A DNA stretch of 64,000 nucleotides from Alphaproteobacteria bacterium (GTDB taxonomy: Bacteria > Pseudomonadota > Alphaproteobacteria > Sphingomonadales > Sphingomonadaceae): NCBI GenBank assembly GCA_030431875.1, contig JAUIIG010000009.1, forward strand, positions 1 to 64,000. The letters are read 5' to 3'. A program made the translations under genes and the position numbers. Shown here piece by piece: positions 40,257 to 49,549 of the stretch; position 1 is the first letter of the stretch; each line of letters begins with the position of its first letter. The notes beneath the pieces are model-generated. The model did not search any database, had not been told where the DNA came from, and saw only the letters and a program-made list of their open reading frames with translations.

Positions 40257-41024
40257 TCAGATCCCGGCGTACCATTGGTACCCGGCAACGTCTTCCCAAT
40301 AGCCGCCCTTGCCGCCTGCGATATCGTCGAGGCTGGCAACCAGCTCGATACCGGTCAGGTACTTGGCGTGCTTGTAACCCAGCTGCCGTTCCAGCCGCAT
40401 GCGCAGCGGGGCGCCGTTACGGATAGGTAGTGGCTCGCCGTTGAGCTGGTGCGCGACGATCGTCTGCGGATGCATGGCATCGTCGAGATCGCAGCTTTCG
40501 TAGTAGTCGACGCGTTGGCGGTTCTCTCCGCGTCCGCGCATGAAGAAGTCGGCGCAGTGGAACACCACGAACTTGGCCTCGGCCTGTACGCCGGCCGCTT
40601 CGAGCAGGTGCGACAGTTGCGGCCCGGTCCACTCGCCGATCGCGCTCCAGCCCTCGACACAGTCGTGGCGGGTGATCTGGGTGCGCTGGGGCAGGGCGCG
40701 GATATCGTCCATCGACAGCGACAGGGGGTTGTCGACCAGTCCGGTGACTTCGAGCCGCCAATTGGCAAAGCCATCCGCCTGCGCGGCGCGGTATTCGTCG
40801 GTCTCGATGTCCTGGTTGCCGTTGCCGCGGAAGAAGGGGGATACGTCCGCGCGATCGAACTCGGGCGCCATGGTAATGCGTCCGGCACCAAGCGCGCGGT
40901 GCAGGCCACGGTGCCAGCCCTCGGCGCCATCGACCAGCTTCTCGAACCAGCCGCTGTCACTGATCTTGTTGCAACCGGCGAGGAATGCCGCGCCCGAGGC
41001 AACGATGAAGTTACGACGCTGCAT
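40257..41024 (-). CDS. Molybdopterin-dependent oxidoreductase (sulfite oxidase/MsrP-like)
   Basis: TRHDCVEGWSAIGEWTGPQLSHLLEAAGV; RMRLERQLGYKHAKYLTGIELV; Tat-like RRNF. Confidence 0.88.
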   Translation of the reverse strand: MQRRNFIVASGAAFLAGCNKISDSGWFEKLVDGAEGWHRGLHRALGAGRITMAPEFDRADVSPFFRGNGNQDIETDEYRAAQADGFANWRLEVTGLVDNPLSLSMDDIRALPQRTQITRHDCVEGWSAIGEWTGPQLSHLLEAAGVQAEAKFVVFHCADFFMRGRGENRQRVDYYESCDLDDAMHPQTIVAHQLNGEPLPIRNGAPLRMRLERQLGYKHAKYLTGIELVASLDDIAGGKGGYWEDVAGYQWYAGI

Positions 41025-41724
41025 GGTTATCTCCTTCCAGCTTGCCGCCGGTAATCATGTCGCGCAGCTGCCGGATCGGGCCGGACACCAGCACCAGTGC
41101 GATGTGCAGTACGAAGAAGGCGAACAGGCCCCAAGCTGCAATGAAATGCAGAGAGCGCGCGCTTTGCCGTCCGCCGAACAGGTCGGTCAGGAAGGGCAGG
41201 GCAGCCTCGCCGCCGGGGCTCATCACGATGCCGGTGAAGATCATCAGCGGCAGCAGCACCAGGATCACCGACGAGTAGGCGATCTTCTGCAGGATGTTGT
41301 ACTTGCCTTCGCCGTGCTCGAAATTGAACTTCAGGTGCTCGACAATATCGCGCCAGATGTTCGACGGCTTCCATTCCCGCGCGCGGGCAAAGATGTCGCG
41401 CTGCATATGGCGGTTGAGCAGCGCCGCGATCATGAAGGCCAGCAGCGAGAAGCCGAAAACCAGCGCGAAAAGCACGTGCCAGTCGCGCGCGGCGGAGAGG
41501 CTGTAATAGTCCGGAATGGTCGCCCAGCCGGGGAAGCGGGGGACTTCCAGCCAGGCCTGCTCGGGCGCGAAGCCCCAGTCACCCCAGTATAGGCGGCGAT
41601 GACCGTTGGAGATGTTCAGCCCGCTCATGAACAGGATGATGAGGCTGATGGCATTGATCCAGTGCCACAGGCGGGTGGACAAGGCGTGGCGCTTGGCCGG
41701 ACGCTTGGCGGTTCGGGCCATCAA
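41011..41724 (-). CDS. Cytochrome b561/b6-type membrane subunit
   Basis: Multi-TM; HALSTRLWHWINAISLIILFMSGLNI; AWGLFAFFVLHIALVLVSGPIRQLRDMITG; overlaps preceding oxidoreductase. Confidence 0.88.
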   Translation of the reverse strand: MMARTAKRPAKRHALSTRLWHWINAISLIILFMSGLNISNGHRRLYWGDWGFAPEQAWLEVPRFPGWATIPDYYSLSAARDWHVLFALVFGFSLLAFMIAALLNRHMQRDIFARAREWKPSNIWRDIVEHLKFNFEHGEGKYNILQKIAYSSVILVLLPLMIFTGIVMSPGGEAALPFLTDLFGGRQSARSLHFIAAWGLFAFFVLHIALVLVSGPIRQLRDMITGGKLEGDNHAAS

Positions 41725-42479
41725 TCCTCTCCTTCGCGTTCAAGGTAGATGACGTCGCGCGGCTGCGACAGTAGGTGCTGTCCGGAATCGACGTACAAGG
41801 TTTCGCCGCTCGCCAGGGGACCCTCGGCAAGAAACAGCGCGGCATCGGCGACTTCGCTTGCCCTCGTGCGGCGGCGCAACAGGTTGAGCTTGTGCGAGCG
41901 TTCAGCTTCTTCCGCGCTCTGGTCGTGGCTGGCGAGGATCGCGCCGGGAGCGAGGGTGTAGACACGGTCTCCATCCTCGGTGGTCATGGCCAGCATGCGC
42001 GCGGCAAGGTCCGCGGCGGCCTTGCTCATCGAATAGCTGAAGAAGTCGGGATTGAGGTTGGCCAGCTTCTGGTCCGTCACCTGCACCACGCGGCGGCCCG
42101 CATCGCTGCGGGCATGGGCGAGGTAGGTCTGGGCCATCAGGGCGGGTGTGGCGGCATTGACTTGCATTGCAGTCCGGTTCGTTGCCGGATCGAGCGCGGT
42201 TACATCGTCCGGGGAAAAAACCGAGGCGGAATTTATCAGGCAGCGCCAGTCCTCCAGTTCCGCCGCCAGCGCGCGCACCATGGCCGCAGCGGCCTCGCTG
42301 TCCGAGAGATCACAGCGAACCACTTGAGCACTGGGCAATTCTTTCGCCAGCTCGCGCGCTGCATCCAGCGAATGGTGGCAGTGGATCACCACGTGCCAGC
42401 CTGCTTCGGCAAAGCGCCGGCACATGGCGGCACCCAGGCGTTTCGCACCGCCGGTGACAAGGACGGCCTTGCGCGTCAT
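41721..42479 (-). CDS. SDR family oxidoreductase (pteridine-reductase-like)
   Basis: AVLVTGGAKRLGAAMCRRFAEAGWHVVIHCHHS; YSMSKAAADLAARMLA. Confidence 0.85.
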   Translation of the reverse strand: MTRKAVLVTGGAKRLGAAMCRRFAEAGWHVVIHCHHSLDAARELAKELPSAQVVRCDLSDSEAAAAMVRALAAELEDWRCLINSASVFSPDDVTALDPATNRTAMQVNAATPALMAQTYLAHARSDAGRRVVQVTDQKLANLNPDFFSYSMSKAAADLAARMLAMTTEDGDRVYTLAPGAILASHDQSAEEAERSHKLNLLRRRTRASEVADAALFLAEGPLASGETLYVDSGQHLLSQPRDVIYLEREGED

Positions 42480-42577
42480 GGAAAAATGGACAAAGTCAAT
42501 TGTACAGGACGTCTCATGCATTAAGGATAGAGACGTGGGCCGGGGACACAACCTGGCTTTTGGGAGGAGAGCAACGA

Positions 42578-43816
42578 ATGAAGTTTCGCCTGGCACTGGC
42601 TGCCTGCACGGCAGCACTGGCTTTGACTACCGTCTCCGCACAGGCGCAGGACGATCCTCCCGCACCGCCTCCCTTTGGCGGGGTCGCGCTGGGCGATGGC
42701 CCATGGGACTTCCACACCGAACATGGCCCGATCCACCTCGAAGTCGTCGCCCGGGCCGAACGGCCATGGGGCATTGTCTTCCTGCCTGAAGGTGGCATGC
42801 TGCTGACCGAACGCGTCGGGCGGCTGCGCCATATCGATGCTGCGGGCAATCTCGATCCGACCCCCATCGGCGGCCTCCCGGCCATGTACACCTTCGGCAT
42901 CGCCGGCCTGAAGGGAATCGCACTGCATCCCGACTTCGCCGAAAACCGGCTGGTCTACATGGCCTATTCCAAGATCAGCCCTGACGACGAGAGCGTTTCC
43001 ACCCTCGCAGTCATGCGCGGGCGTTGGGAAGCAGGCGCGCACGAACTCACCGATGTCGAGGACATCTTCGTGGCTGACACCTGGTACGGCGCACAGCCGC
43101 TGCCGGAAAGGTGCTGCGGTCAGGGTCCGGCTTTCGGTTCTTACGGCGGCCGCATACTGTTCGATCCCGACGGCAACCTCTTCGTCACCAGCGGCGATCG
43201 CAACTACGGCGAAATGGTGCAGGACCCCGCCAGCCACTACGGCAAGATCTTCCGCATGACCGACGAAGGCGAACCGGTGCCCGGCAACCCGTGGATCGGC
43301 TGGGAAGGGCACGATCCGCTGGTCTGGTCGACCGGTCACCGCAACCCTCTGGGCCTCGCCTACAACCCCTTCACCGGCGAGCTGTGGGAGAGCGAATTCG
43401 GTCCGCGTGGCGGTGACGAGGTCAACCGCATCCTGCGCGGCGGCAACTACGGCTGGATCAACACCACGCAGGGCCTGCACTACGATGGCACCCAGATGGA
43501 GCATGTGCGCAATGTGCCCGGCATGATCGACCCGGTGCTCGTGTTCGGTCCGCCCAGTTTCAATCCCGGCAACCTTGCCTTCTACGATGGCGACGAGCTG
43601 TCGGCCTGGGAAGGCGACATGCTGCTCGGCAGCTTCACGCAGGGCCTGTTGCGGTACGATACCGACAACACCGGCGTGCCGATTGGCGAGCCAGAGCGGC
43701 TGCTGCGTGATCTGGGCCAGCGCTGGCGAGACGTGCAGGTTGCGCCCGACGGATCGGTCTACCTGCTGACGGACCAGGTGGAAGGCGCGGTACTGCGGCT
43801 GACCGCGGGCGAATAG
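42578..43816 (+). CDS. PQQ-dependent sugar dehydrogenase family (copy 2)
   Basis: RPWGIVFLPEGGMLLTERVGRLR; STGHRNPLGLAYNPFTGELWESEFGPRGGDEVNRILRGGNYGWI. Confidence 0.93.
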   Translation: MKFRLALAACTAALALTTVSAQAQDDPPAPPPFGGVALGDGPWDFHTEHGPIHLEVVARAERPWGIVFLPEGGMLLTERVGRLRHIDAAGNLDPTPIGGLPAMYTFGIAGLKGIALHPDFAENRLVYMAYSKISPDDESVSTLAVMRGRWEAGAHELTDVEDIFVADTWYGAQPLPERCCGQGPAFGSYGGRILFDPDGNLFVTSGDRNYGEMVQDPASHYGKIFRMTDEGEPVPGNPWIGWEGHDPLVWSTGHRNPLGLAYNPFTGELWESEFGPRGGDEVNRILRGGNYGWINTTQGLHYDGTQMEHVRNVPGMIDPVLVFGPPSFNPGNLAFYDGDELSAWEGDMLLGSFTQGLLRYDTDNTGVPIGEPERLLRDLGQRWRDVQVAPDGSVYLLTDQVEGAVLRLTAGE

Positions 43817-43819
43817 TCC

Positions 43820-44527
43820 TCAGCCCGCCGGGCGAAGGTCTGCGCGCACGTTGTAACGCAGCACCTCTTCCTGCGTCAGGCAGTAGCGGGTGCTGGGGTC
43901 CTCGTCGTTGCTGACGGCCTGTTGCTGGTACATGATCTCGCTGAGCAGCAGGCGGCTGATGCCCATGCGGATGAGGAAGTCGTTGTCCTCGGTCGCCAGC
44001 ATGGCGCTGGCCTGTTCGATCTCGCCGATCAGTTCTGCCGTTGCCTGGGTTCCGTCCATCCGCGTCTCGGCGATCAGCGAGCGGTCACCCGTGTGGGTGA
44101 ACATGTGTACCATGAACACGCCGCCCGGCTCCACGTAGCGGCCGACACCGCCCATGAAAACGAAGTTGCAGGCGGAAAAACAGGTCCAGCCGCTGGGGAT
44201 GCGGGTGACGAGGCCATAGTCGCGGATGATGCGGCCGGCGGCATTGCCGGCGCGCGCATCGCCGCCGCGCGAGCGGATCCAGATCTCGCCGATCAGTTCG
44301 TCTTCTTCGATCGCGGCCTCGAGCCGTTCGGGAAGGGTGCGGTCGACGACGCCTTCGAGTACCAGCACGCGGACGCCGTCGACGTCACGCGTGGACAGGT
44401 TCATGCGCTCTGCCGGTCCCCAGTCGGGTTCGGCCGGGCAAGTGGGGTTGTCCGGGTCCATCGCACTTTGCGCGGACAAAGCGGCAAAGGCGCCCAGCGC
44501 CAGCAGGGACTTGCCGAGCCGCTTCAT
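43820..44527 (-). CDS. Periplasmic ClpP/crotonase-fold protein (COG3904-like)
   Basis: IWIRSRGGDARAGNAAGRIIRDYGLVTRIPSGWTCFSACNFVFMGGVGRYVEPGGVFMVHMF. Confidence 0.75.
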   Translation of the reverse strand: MKRLGKSLLALGAFAALSAQSAMDPDNPTCPAEPDWGPAERMNLSTRDVDGVRVLVLEGVVDRTLPERLEAAIEEDELIGEIWIRSRGGDARAGNAAGRIIRDYGLVTRIPSGWTCFSACNFVFMGGVGRYVEPGGVFMVHMFTHTGDRSLIAETRMDGTQATAELIGEIEQASAMLATEDNDFLIRMGISRLLLSEIMYQQQAVSNDEDPSTRYCLTQEEVLRYNVRADLRPAG

Positions 44528-45132
44528 GCCATGCGGGCGTAGCGGCGCGAGGGCGGGCGGCGGCACATGCGCTTGTCCGCGCGGGTTTCCTCGCCATCGA
44601 CGATAATCACATCGGCGACAAACACGCATTCCATGCCGTCGGAAGAGCCGTCTTCCCGGCCGGTTACCGTCGAACGGCCCGACACGCCGGGCCGGGTTTC
44701 GGACACCCATGCGGAAGTCGCGCCGACTTCGGCACCGCCGTCTTCGCCCGTGCCGCGCGTAGCCTCTACCGTGGCTTCGGCCATCTGGCGCTGCTCGTCC
44801 GGATCGAGCTTGCAGGCAATCGCGGCGCTGATCTGGTCGGAGAATTCGCCTACGGGCACGAAGGAGCCGAGGCCTGCATCGTAGGCCGCATCGCGCGCCG
44901 TACGGTTGATGATCCCGCCCAGGATTGCGCCGCCGACACTTTCAGAGCCGTTCTGCTGGCACTCGTCGGGCGTTTGCGGTGTCTCGTCTTCGCGCGGCTG
45001 GTTCTCGGCTGCTCGGCGCGCGTCGTTGACGATGCGGCCAAGCCCGCCGAATTGCGCCTGCGCGGGCACGGCAAGGGCCAGCAACGCGACCATGGTCGCG
45101 GCGGCACCGGTGGTGTGGAAAAATGCTCTCAT
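44524..45132 (-). CDS. Secreted hypothetical protein with glycine-rich segment
   Basis: Signal peptide MRAFFHTTGAAATMVALLALAVPAQA; VGGAILGGIINRTARDAAYDAG. Confidence 0.7.
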   Translation of the reverse strand: MRAFFHTTGAAATMVALLALAVPAQAQFGGLGRIVNDARRAAENQPREDETPQTPDECQQNGSESVGGAILGGIINRTARDAAYDAGLGSFVPVGEFSDQISAAIACKLDPDEQRQMAEATVEATRGTGEDGGAEVGATSAWVSETRPGVSGRSTVTGREDGSSDGMECVFVADVIIVDGEETRADKRMCRRPPSRRYARMA

Positions 45133-45223
45133 GTGAACCATCCTTGTCGGGTCTTGCACGCAGCTCCCTTAACGCCGCATCGCCCGTCAATATGTGATGG
45201 ATAACAAGTTAGCCCCGCCAGCG

Positions 45224-47527
45224 TCAATTCGGCGGCATGTTGTCCCGCAGGTCCGCCAGCCATACCTCGGCCACGGCATCGCTCGGCGCGCGCCAGTCGC
45301 CGCGCGGGGAAAGCGCGCCGCCCGCGCTGACCTTGGGGCCGTTGGGAAGGGCAGAGCGCTTGAACTGGCTGAAGGCGAAGAAGCGTTTCACGAATTTCTC
45401 CAGCCAGCCGTGGATGGTGTCGAGATCGTATTGGTTCTTCTTTGCTCCCGGGAAGTCATGCGGCCACAATCCCTCGGCCTTATCACGCCATGCGTGCCAG
45501 CACAGGAAAGCCGTGTGGCTCGGCTTTTGTCCCCAGCGGATGGTGTGGTGGAGGAAGAAGTCGTTGAGCTCGTAGGGGCCGACCATGCTTTCGGTGCTCT
45601 GGAGATTGCCTTCGGCATCGGCGGGGACCAGCTCGGGGCTGATTTCGGTCTGCAGCACTTCCAGCAGCACTTCGCCGACATGTGCATCGAACTGCTCGGT
45701 GCTGACGGCCCAGCGGATCAGGTACTGGATCAGAGTCTTGGGCACGCCCGAATTGACGCCGTAGTGGCTCATGTGGTCACCCACGCCATAGGTGCACCAG
45801 CCCAGCGCCAGTTCGGACAGGTCGCCGGTGCCGATCACCCAGCCGCCATGGTGTCCCGCGAGCCGGAACAGGTAGTCCGTCCGCAGGCCCGCCTGCACGT
45901 TCTCGAAGGTGGTGTCGTAGTGCGGTGCCCCGTCGGCGAAGGGGTGCCCCATGTCCTGCAGCATCTGGCGCGCAGCTGGCTTGATGTCGATTTCCTCGGC
46001 AGTGACATGGAAAGCTTCCATCAGCTTCCAGGCGTTGGACTTGGTCTCGTCCGAAGTGGCGAAGCCGGGCATGGTGTAGGCGCGGATCGTCGAGCGCGGG
46101 AGGCCCAGCGTGTCGCAAGCCTTGGCCGCCACGATCAGCGCGTGGGTGGAATCGAGCCCGCCGGAAATGCCGATGACCAGGCTCTTGGGATTGGTCGCCT
46201 GGATACGCCGCATCAGCGCGTCGACCTGTATGTTGAACGCCTCATAGGCGTCGTGGTCCAGTTTGTCCTGCCGGTTGGGCACGAAGGGGAAGCGGCGGAT
46301 CGGGCGCTGCAGGCCGATATCACCGGGCGTGCAGGAATGCTCGAAAGTGATGTTACGGAAACTGTCTTCGGGGCGTCCGGCGTCCTCGGCGGCATCGTTG
46401 AAGGTGCCCATGCGCATGCGCTCGTTGAGGATACGGCGCGTGTCGATGTCCGTCACGCACAGCTCCGGCTCCAGTTCGAAGCGCACGCTTTCCACCATCA
46501 GGTCGCCCAGTTCGTAGACCATGCCCTGGCCGTCCCAGCTGAGATCGGTGGTACTCTCGCCAAAGCCGCTGGCGGAATAAGCATAGGCACAGACCGATCG
46601 CGCCGAGCTGGCGGCGCAGAGCATGTGGCGCTCGTCCGACTTGCCGATGGTGATGTTGCTGGCCGAAAGGTTCAGCAGGATGGTGGCCCCTGCGAGGGCC
46701 GCCATGGTGCCGGGCGGGTTGGGGCTCCAGAAATCCTCGCAGATTTCGATGCCGAAGGTGAAGCCCTTGAGGTTGGAAGCCGAGAAGATCAGGTCGACAC
46801 CGAAGGGCACTTCCTCGCCATTCACGCCGATCCACAGGTCGCGGCAGTTGTTGCCGCGCGCGAACCAGCGCTTTTCGTAGAACTCGCGGTAGTTGGGCAG
46901 GTAGCTCTTCGGGACTGCGCCCAGCACCTCGCCATGGGCGATCACCAGCGCACAGTTATAGATGCGTCCGCCGCGGCGCAGCGGCGCACCGATCACCAGC
47001 ACCGGCGTAAGCTCCTCGCTCGCCTTGCGAATGTCCTCGATATGCGCCTCGACATTGTCGAGCAGCGCGGCCTGTATGTGCAGGTCGTCGAGCGCATAGC
47101 TCGACAGGCAAAGTTCCGGATAGAGCAGCAGGTCGACGTGCTGTTCGTGTGCCTTCTGTGCCTGTTCGATGATCCCCGCCGCATTGTAGGGCACGTCCGC
47201 CGTGCGCACCTTGGGCGTGCTGGTGGCGAGCCGCACGAAGCCGTGCGTGTGCATGTCGAAGAAGGGGTGGATATCGCTCATCGCGGATTCGCTTTCGGCT
47301 GGATCGTAGGCGGCAGGTTCGAGAAAGTCGGCGGGCTCGCAAATGCCCAGTTCGGCAAGTCGCTTTTGTGTCGGAGGCCGGGGCACCTTGCCCTTGGCTT
47401 CCCAACCGTAGACTGTGCGGCTGGGCCACGGCTCCGGAGCGCCATATTGCCGCCCGAATTCCTCCGCGCTCAGCGGCGGATCGTGCGCATCGCGCCAGCT
47501 GCGAATTTTCTGCCCTGCCAGATGCAT
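45224..47527 (-). CDS. nadE: NAD+ synthetase (glutamine-hydrolysing) with N-terminal XRE-like HTH domain
   Basis: Residues 1-75: [64 protein letters not shown]; then nitrilase-type glutaminase ([25 protein letters not shown]) and synthetase ([18 protein letters not shown]); no intervening stop. Confidence 0.93.
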   Translation of the reverse strand: MHLAGQKIRSWRDAHDPPLSAEEFGRQYGAPEPWPSRTVYGWEAKGKVPRPPTQKRLAELGICEPADFLEPAAYDPAESESAMSDIHPFFDMHTHGFVRLATSTPKVRTADVPYNAAGIIEQAQKAHEQHVDLLLYPELCLSSYALDDLHIQAALLDNVEAHIEDIRKASEELTPVLVIGAPLRRGGRIYNCALVIAHGEVLGAVPKSYLPNYREFYEKRWFARGNNCRDLWIGVNGEEVPFGVDLIFSASNLKGFTFGIEICEDFWSPNPPGTMAALAGATILLNLSASNITIGKSDERHMLCAASSARSVCAYAYSASGFGESTTDLSWDGQGMVYELGDLMVESVRFELEPELCVTDIDTRRILNERMRMGTFNDAAEDAGRPEDSFRNITFEHSCTPGDIGLQRPIRRFPFVPNRQDKLDHDAYEAFNIQVDALMRRIQATNPKSLVIGISGGLDSTHALIVAAKACDTLGLPRSTIRAYTMPGFATSDETKSNAWKLMEAFHVTAEEIDIKPAARQMLQDMGHPFADGAPHYDTTFENVQAGLRTDYLFRLAGHHGGWVIGTGDLSELALGWCTYGVGDHMSHYGVNSGVPKTLIQYLIRWAVSTEQFDAHVGEVLLEVLQTEISPELVPADAEGNLQSTESMVGPYELNDFFLHHTIRWGQKPSHTAFLCWHAWRDKAEGLWPHDFPGAKKNQYDLDTIHGWLEKFVKRFFAFSQFKRSALPNGPKVSAGGALSPRGDWRAPSDAVAEVWLADLRDNMPPN

Positions 47528-47537
47528 GGGGCACCTC

Positions 47538-47554
47538 GTATCCTAAAAGGATAC
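47538..47554. promoter_or_regulatory. Perfect palindrome, candidate operator upstream of HTH-nadE
   Basis: GTATCCT-AAA-AGGATAC, 10 nt upstream of the start codon. Confidence 0.6.
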
Positions 47555-47569
47555 AAAGTGCAACGCAAA

Positions 47570-47604
47570 GACGCCGCCGCTCGGAGGGGAAGAGCGACGG
47601 CGTC
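47570..47604 (-). terminator. Rho-independent-like terminator of the glycine-zipper gene
   Basis: 13-bp stem GACGCCGtCGCTC/GAGCGgCGGCGTC (one G-U type mismatch) followed by TTTGCG on the minus strand. Confidence 0.65.
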
Positions 47605-47627
47605 AGGGGACAACTAGTAAGTTGTGA

Positions 47628-48095
47628 TTAGCGGCAGCGGGCCTCGCCGCGGTCGATCTCGCGGCCCAGCAGGCCGCCGACAACGGCACCAAGCAGGGTG
47701 CCGACGGTGCGATCACCGCGGGTGTCGATGGCGCGGCCAACCAGCGCGCCACCGGCTGCACCGATGATCAGGCCGGTCGTGCCGTTCTCGCGCTCGCAGT
47801 AATAGCGACCGTCGCGGCCCTGCCAGACACGGTCACCACGGCGCACTCGGCGGGGCTCGTAGTAGCGGCCCTGGTCGTCATAGGTGCGATAGCGGCGATC
47901 ATCGCGGCGGTCGCCACGGCGGTCATAGCGCCGCTCGTCGCGGCGGTCGTAGCGGGCATCGTAGCGGTCACCGCGATGCTGGTCGCGATAGCCGTGTGCC
48001 GGGGCCCAGGACGGCGGGCCTTGCTGTGCCATCGCGGGGACGGCGGGGAGCGCCAGCGAAGTGGCGGCGGCGAGGGCAATCAGGGTCTGTTTCAT
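47628..48095 (-). CDS. Glycine-zipper 2TM domain protein with R/D/Y-rich repeats
   Basis: RGDRYDARYDRRDERRYDRRGDRRDDRRYR...GLIIGAAGGALVGRAIDTRGDRTVGTLLGAVVGGLLGREID. Confidence 0.8.
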   Translation of the reverse strand: MKQTLIALAAATSLALPAVPAMAQQGPPSWAPAHGYRDQHRGDRYDARYDRRDERRYDRRGDRRDDRRYRTYDDQGRYYEPRRVRRGDRVWQGRDGRYYCERENGTTGLIIGAAGGALVGRAIDTRGDRTVGTLLGAVVGGLLGREIDRGEARCR

Positions 48096-48241
48096 CGCGG
48101 TCTACCTTTCGACTCGACTTCGTGTGTTGTCGGTAATGCGGTAGATCGTTCATGTTTCCCCAACGTCAGATGAACAAATCGTTGGATGGCGATTATGGGG
48201 ACGAGCCGTTTCGGTGGAGCGACAAGCCGACCGAAAAAGCT

Positions 48242-48886
48242 TCAGACGTCGAGCTTTGCGACCAACTTGTAGCGCAGCTTGTCCGCCAGCAGGGGCAGCT
48301 CGCTGATCTCGCGAAGCAGGTCGGTATCGACCGGCGTGCTGGTGCCCCAGATGCCGCCAAACAGCCGCGCCATCGACCATTCGGGCAGGCCTTCGGATAC
48401 CTTCTCGAGCGCATCTCCGGCTTTTGCCTCGCCTTCCTCGATCACGCGGTAGAACCAGCCGCAGCGACCGGTCGCCATGATGCGCTTCACCATGGCCTTT
48501 TCGCCAAAGCGGTGTTCGATCTTCCAACAGGGTTGGCGTGGCTGGCAGGCTTCGAGCAGCGCCGAGCCGAGCCTGAAGCGGTCTCCCAGCAGGACCTGCT
48601 CCTCGGTCAGGCCCGCGGTGGACAGGTTGGATCCGAAGGCGCCGGGTTCGTCCAGCAGGGGGTGATCGCCAAGCTCGCCGCGCCAGTAGTCATGGTGATC
48701 GCGCGGGTAGTGGTGCAGGGCCATGTCCGGCCCGCCATGGTGGACAAGGTCTGCCTGCTGGTCGCCCGCAAGGCCAAGTGCGGTCACTTCCACCTTGCCC
48801 GTTACCGGTTGCTTGGCGATGGCGCTTTGCTCGTCACCCCGGAAGGGCACGGCGTTAGCCACGCAAATGGCGTCGACGACGATCAT
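48242..48886 (-). CDS. MOSC domain protein (YiiM-like)
   Basis: VEVTALGLAGDQQADLVHHGGPDMALHHYPRDHHDYW; FGSNLSTAGL; ACQPRQPCWK. Confidence 0.9.
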   Translation of the reverse strand: MIVVDAICVANAVPFRGDEQSAIAKQPVTGKVEVTALGLAGDQQADLVHHGGPDMALHHYPRDHHDYWRGELGDHPLLDEPGAFGSNLSTAGLTEEQVLLGDRFRLGSALLEACQPRQPCWKIEHRFGEKAMVKRIMATGRCGWFYRVIEEGEAKAGDALEKVSEGLPEWSMARLFGGIWGTSTPVDTDLLREISELPLLADKLRYKLVAKLDV

Positions 48887-49476
48887 GCAGCTTTCCTTGC
48901 GGTAATGGCGATCCAGTCGCGCATCACCTTGTCGAGACCGCCGTCGCGGTAATCCTGCACGTCCTCCAGCTGCCAGCCGGCATCCTTGTAGAGGTCGAGC
49001 AACACCTGCCGCGGGGCGAAGTTGTAGAGGCGACCAAAGGCATCGCGCGCGTCGCCGTCGCCCAGCTTGTAATTGGCAAAGAACCAGCCTCCGGGACGCA
49101 GTGCGCGGTGCACGCGCACCAGCACCTCGCCAAGGCCCGCCAGTGGCTGGTGATGCAGCGAGGCGTGTGCCCACACCGCGTCGTAGGCTTCGACAGCTTC
49201 CAACTCGTCGAAGTGCAGCAGCCGAACGTCCTTTCCGGTACGCTTGCGGGCTTCCTCCGCCATGCCCGCAGAGCCGTCTGTCATGTCGACGCGAAAGCCG
49301 CGTTCGAGGAACTGCTGCGCATCGCGCCCGCCACCGCAGCCAAGCTCCAGCACGTTGGCACCCGGTGCAAGGCGCTCGGCAAAGCCGTCGAGGAAGCGCA
49401 CGCTGCCGTCCACGAACTTCTGCACGTAGTCACTGGCTTCGCGGTCGTAGAAGGCGAGGGTGTCGGGATCGCTCAT
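48883..49476 (-). CDS. Class I SAM-dependent methyltransferase
   Basis: NVLELGCGGGRDAQQFLERGFRVDMTDGSAGMAEEA; overlaps MOSC gene start. Confidence 0.88.
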   Translation of the reverse strand: MSDPDTLAFYDREASDYVQKFVDGSVRFLDGFAERLAPGANVLELGCGGGRDAQQFLERGFRVDMTDGSAGMAEEARKRTGKDVRLLHFDELEAVEAYDAVWAHASLHHQPLAGLGEVLVRVHRALRPGGWFFANYKLGDGDARDAFGRLYNFAPRQVLLDLYKDAGWQLEDVQDYRDGGLDKVMRDWIAITARKAA

Positions 49477-49549
49477 GCACCACCTTTGCGGCGCGGGGCT
49501 ATGCAAGGCAAGCGCGCAGGCGTAGCACCTCGACATTGGGGGGAATGCA

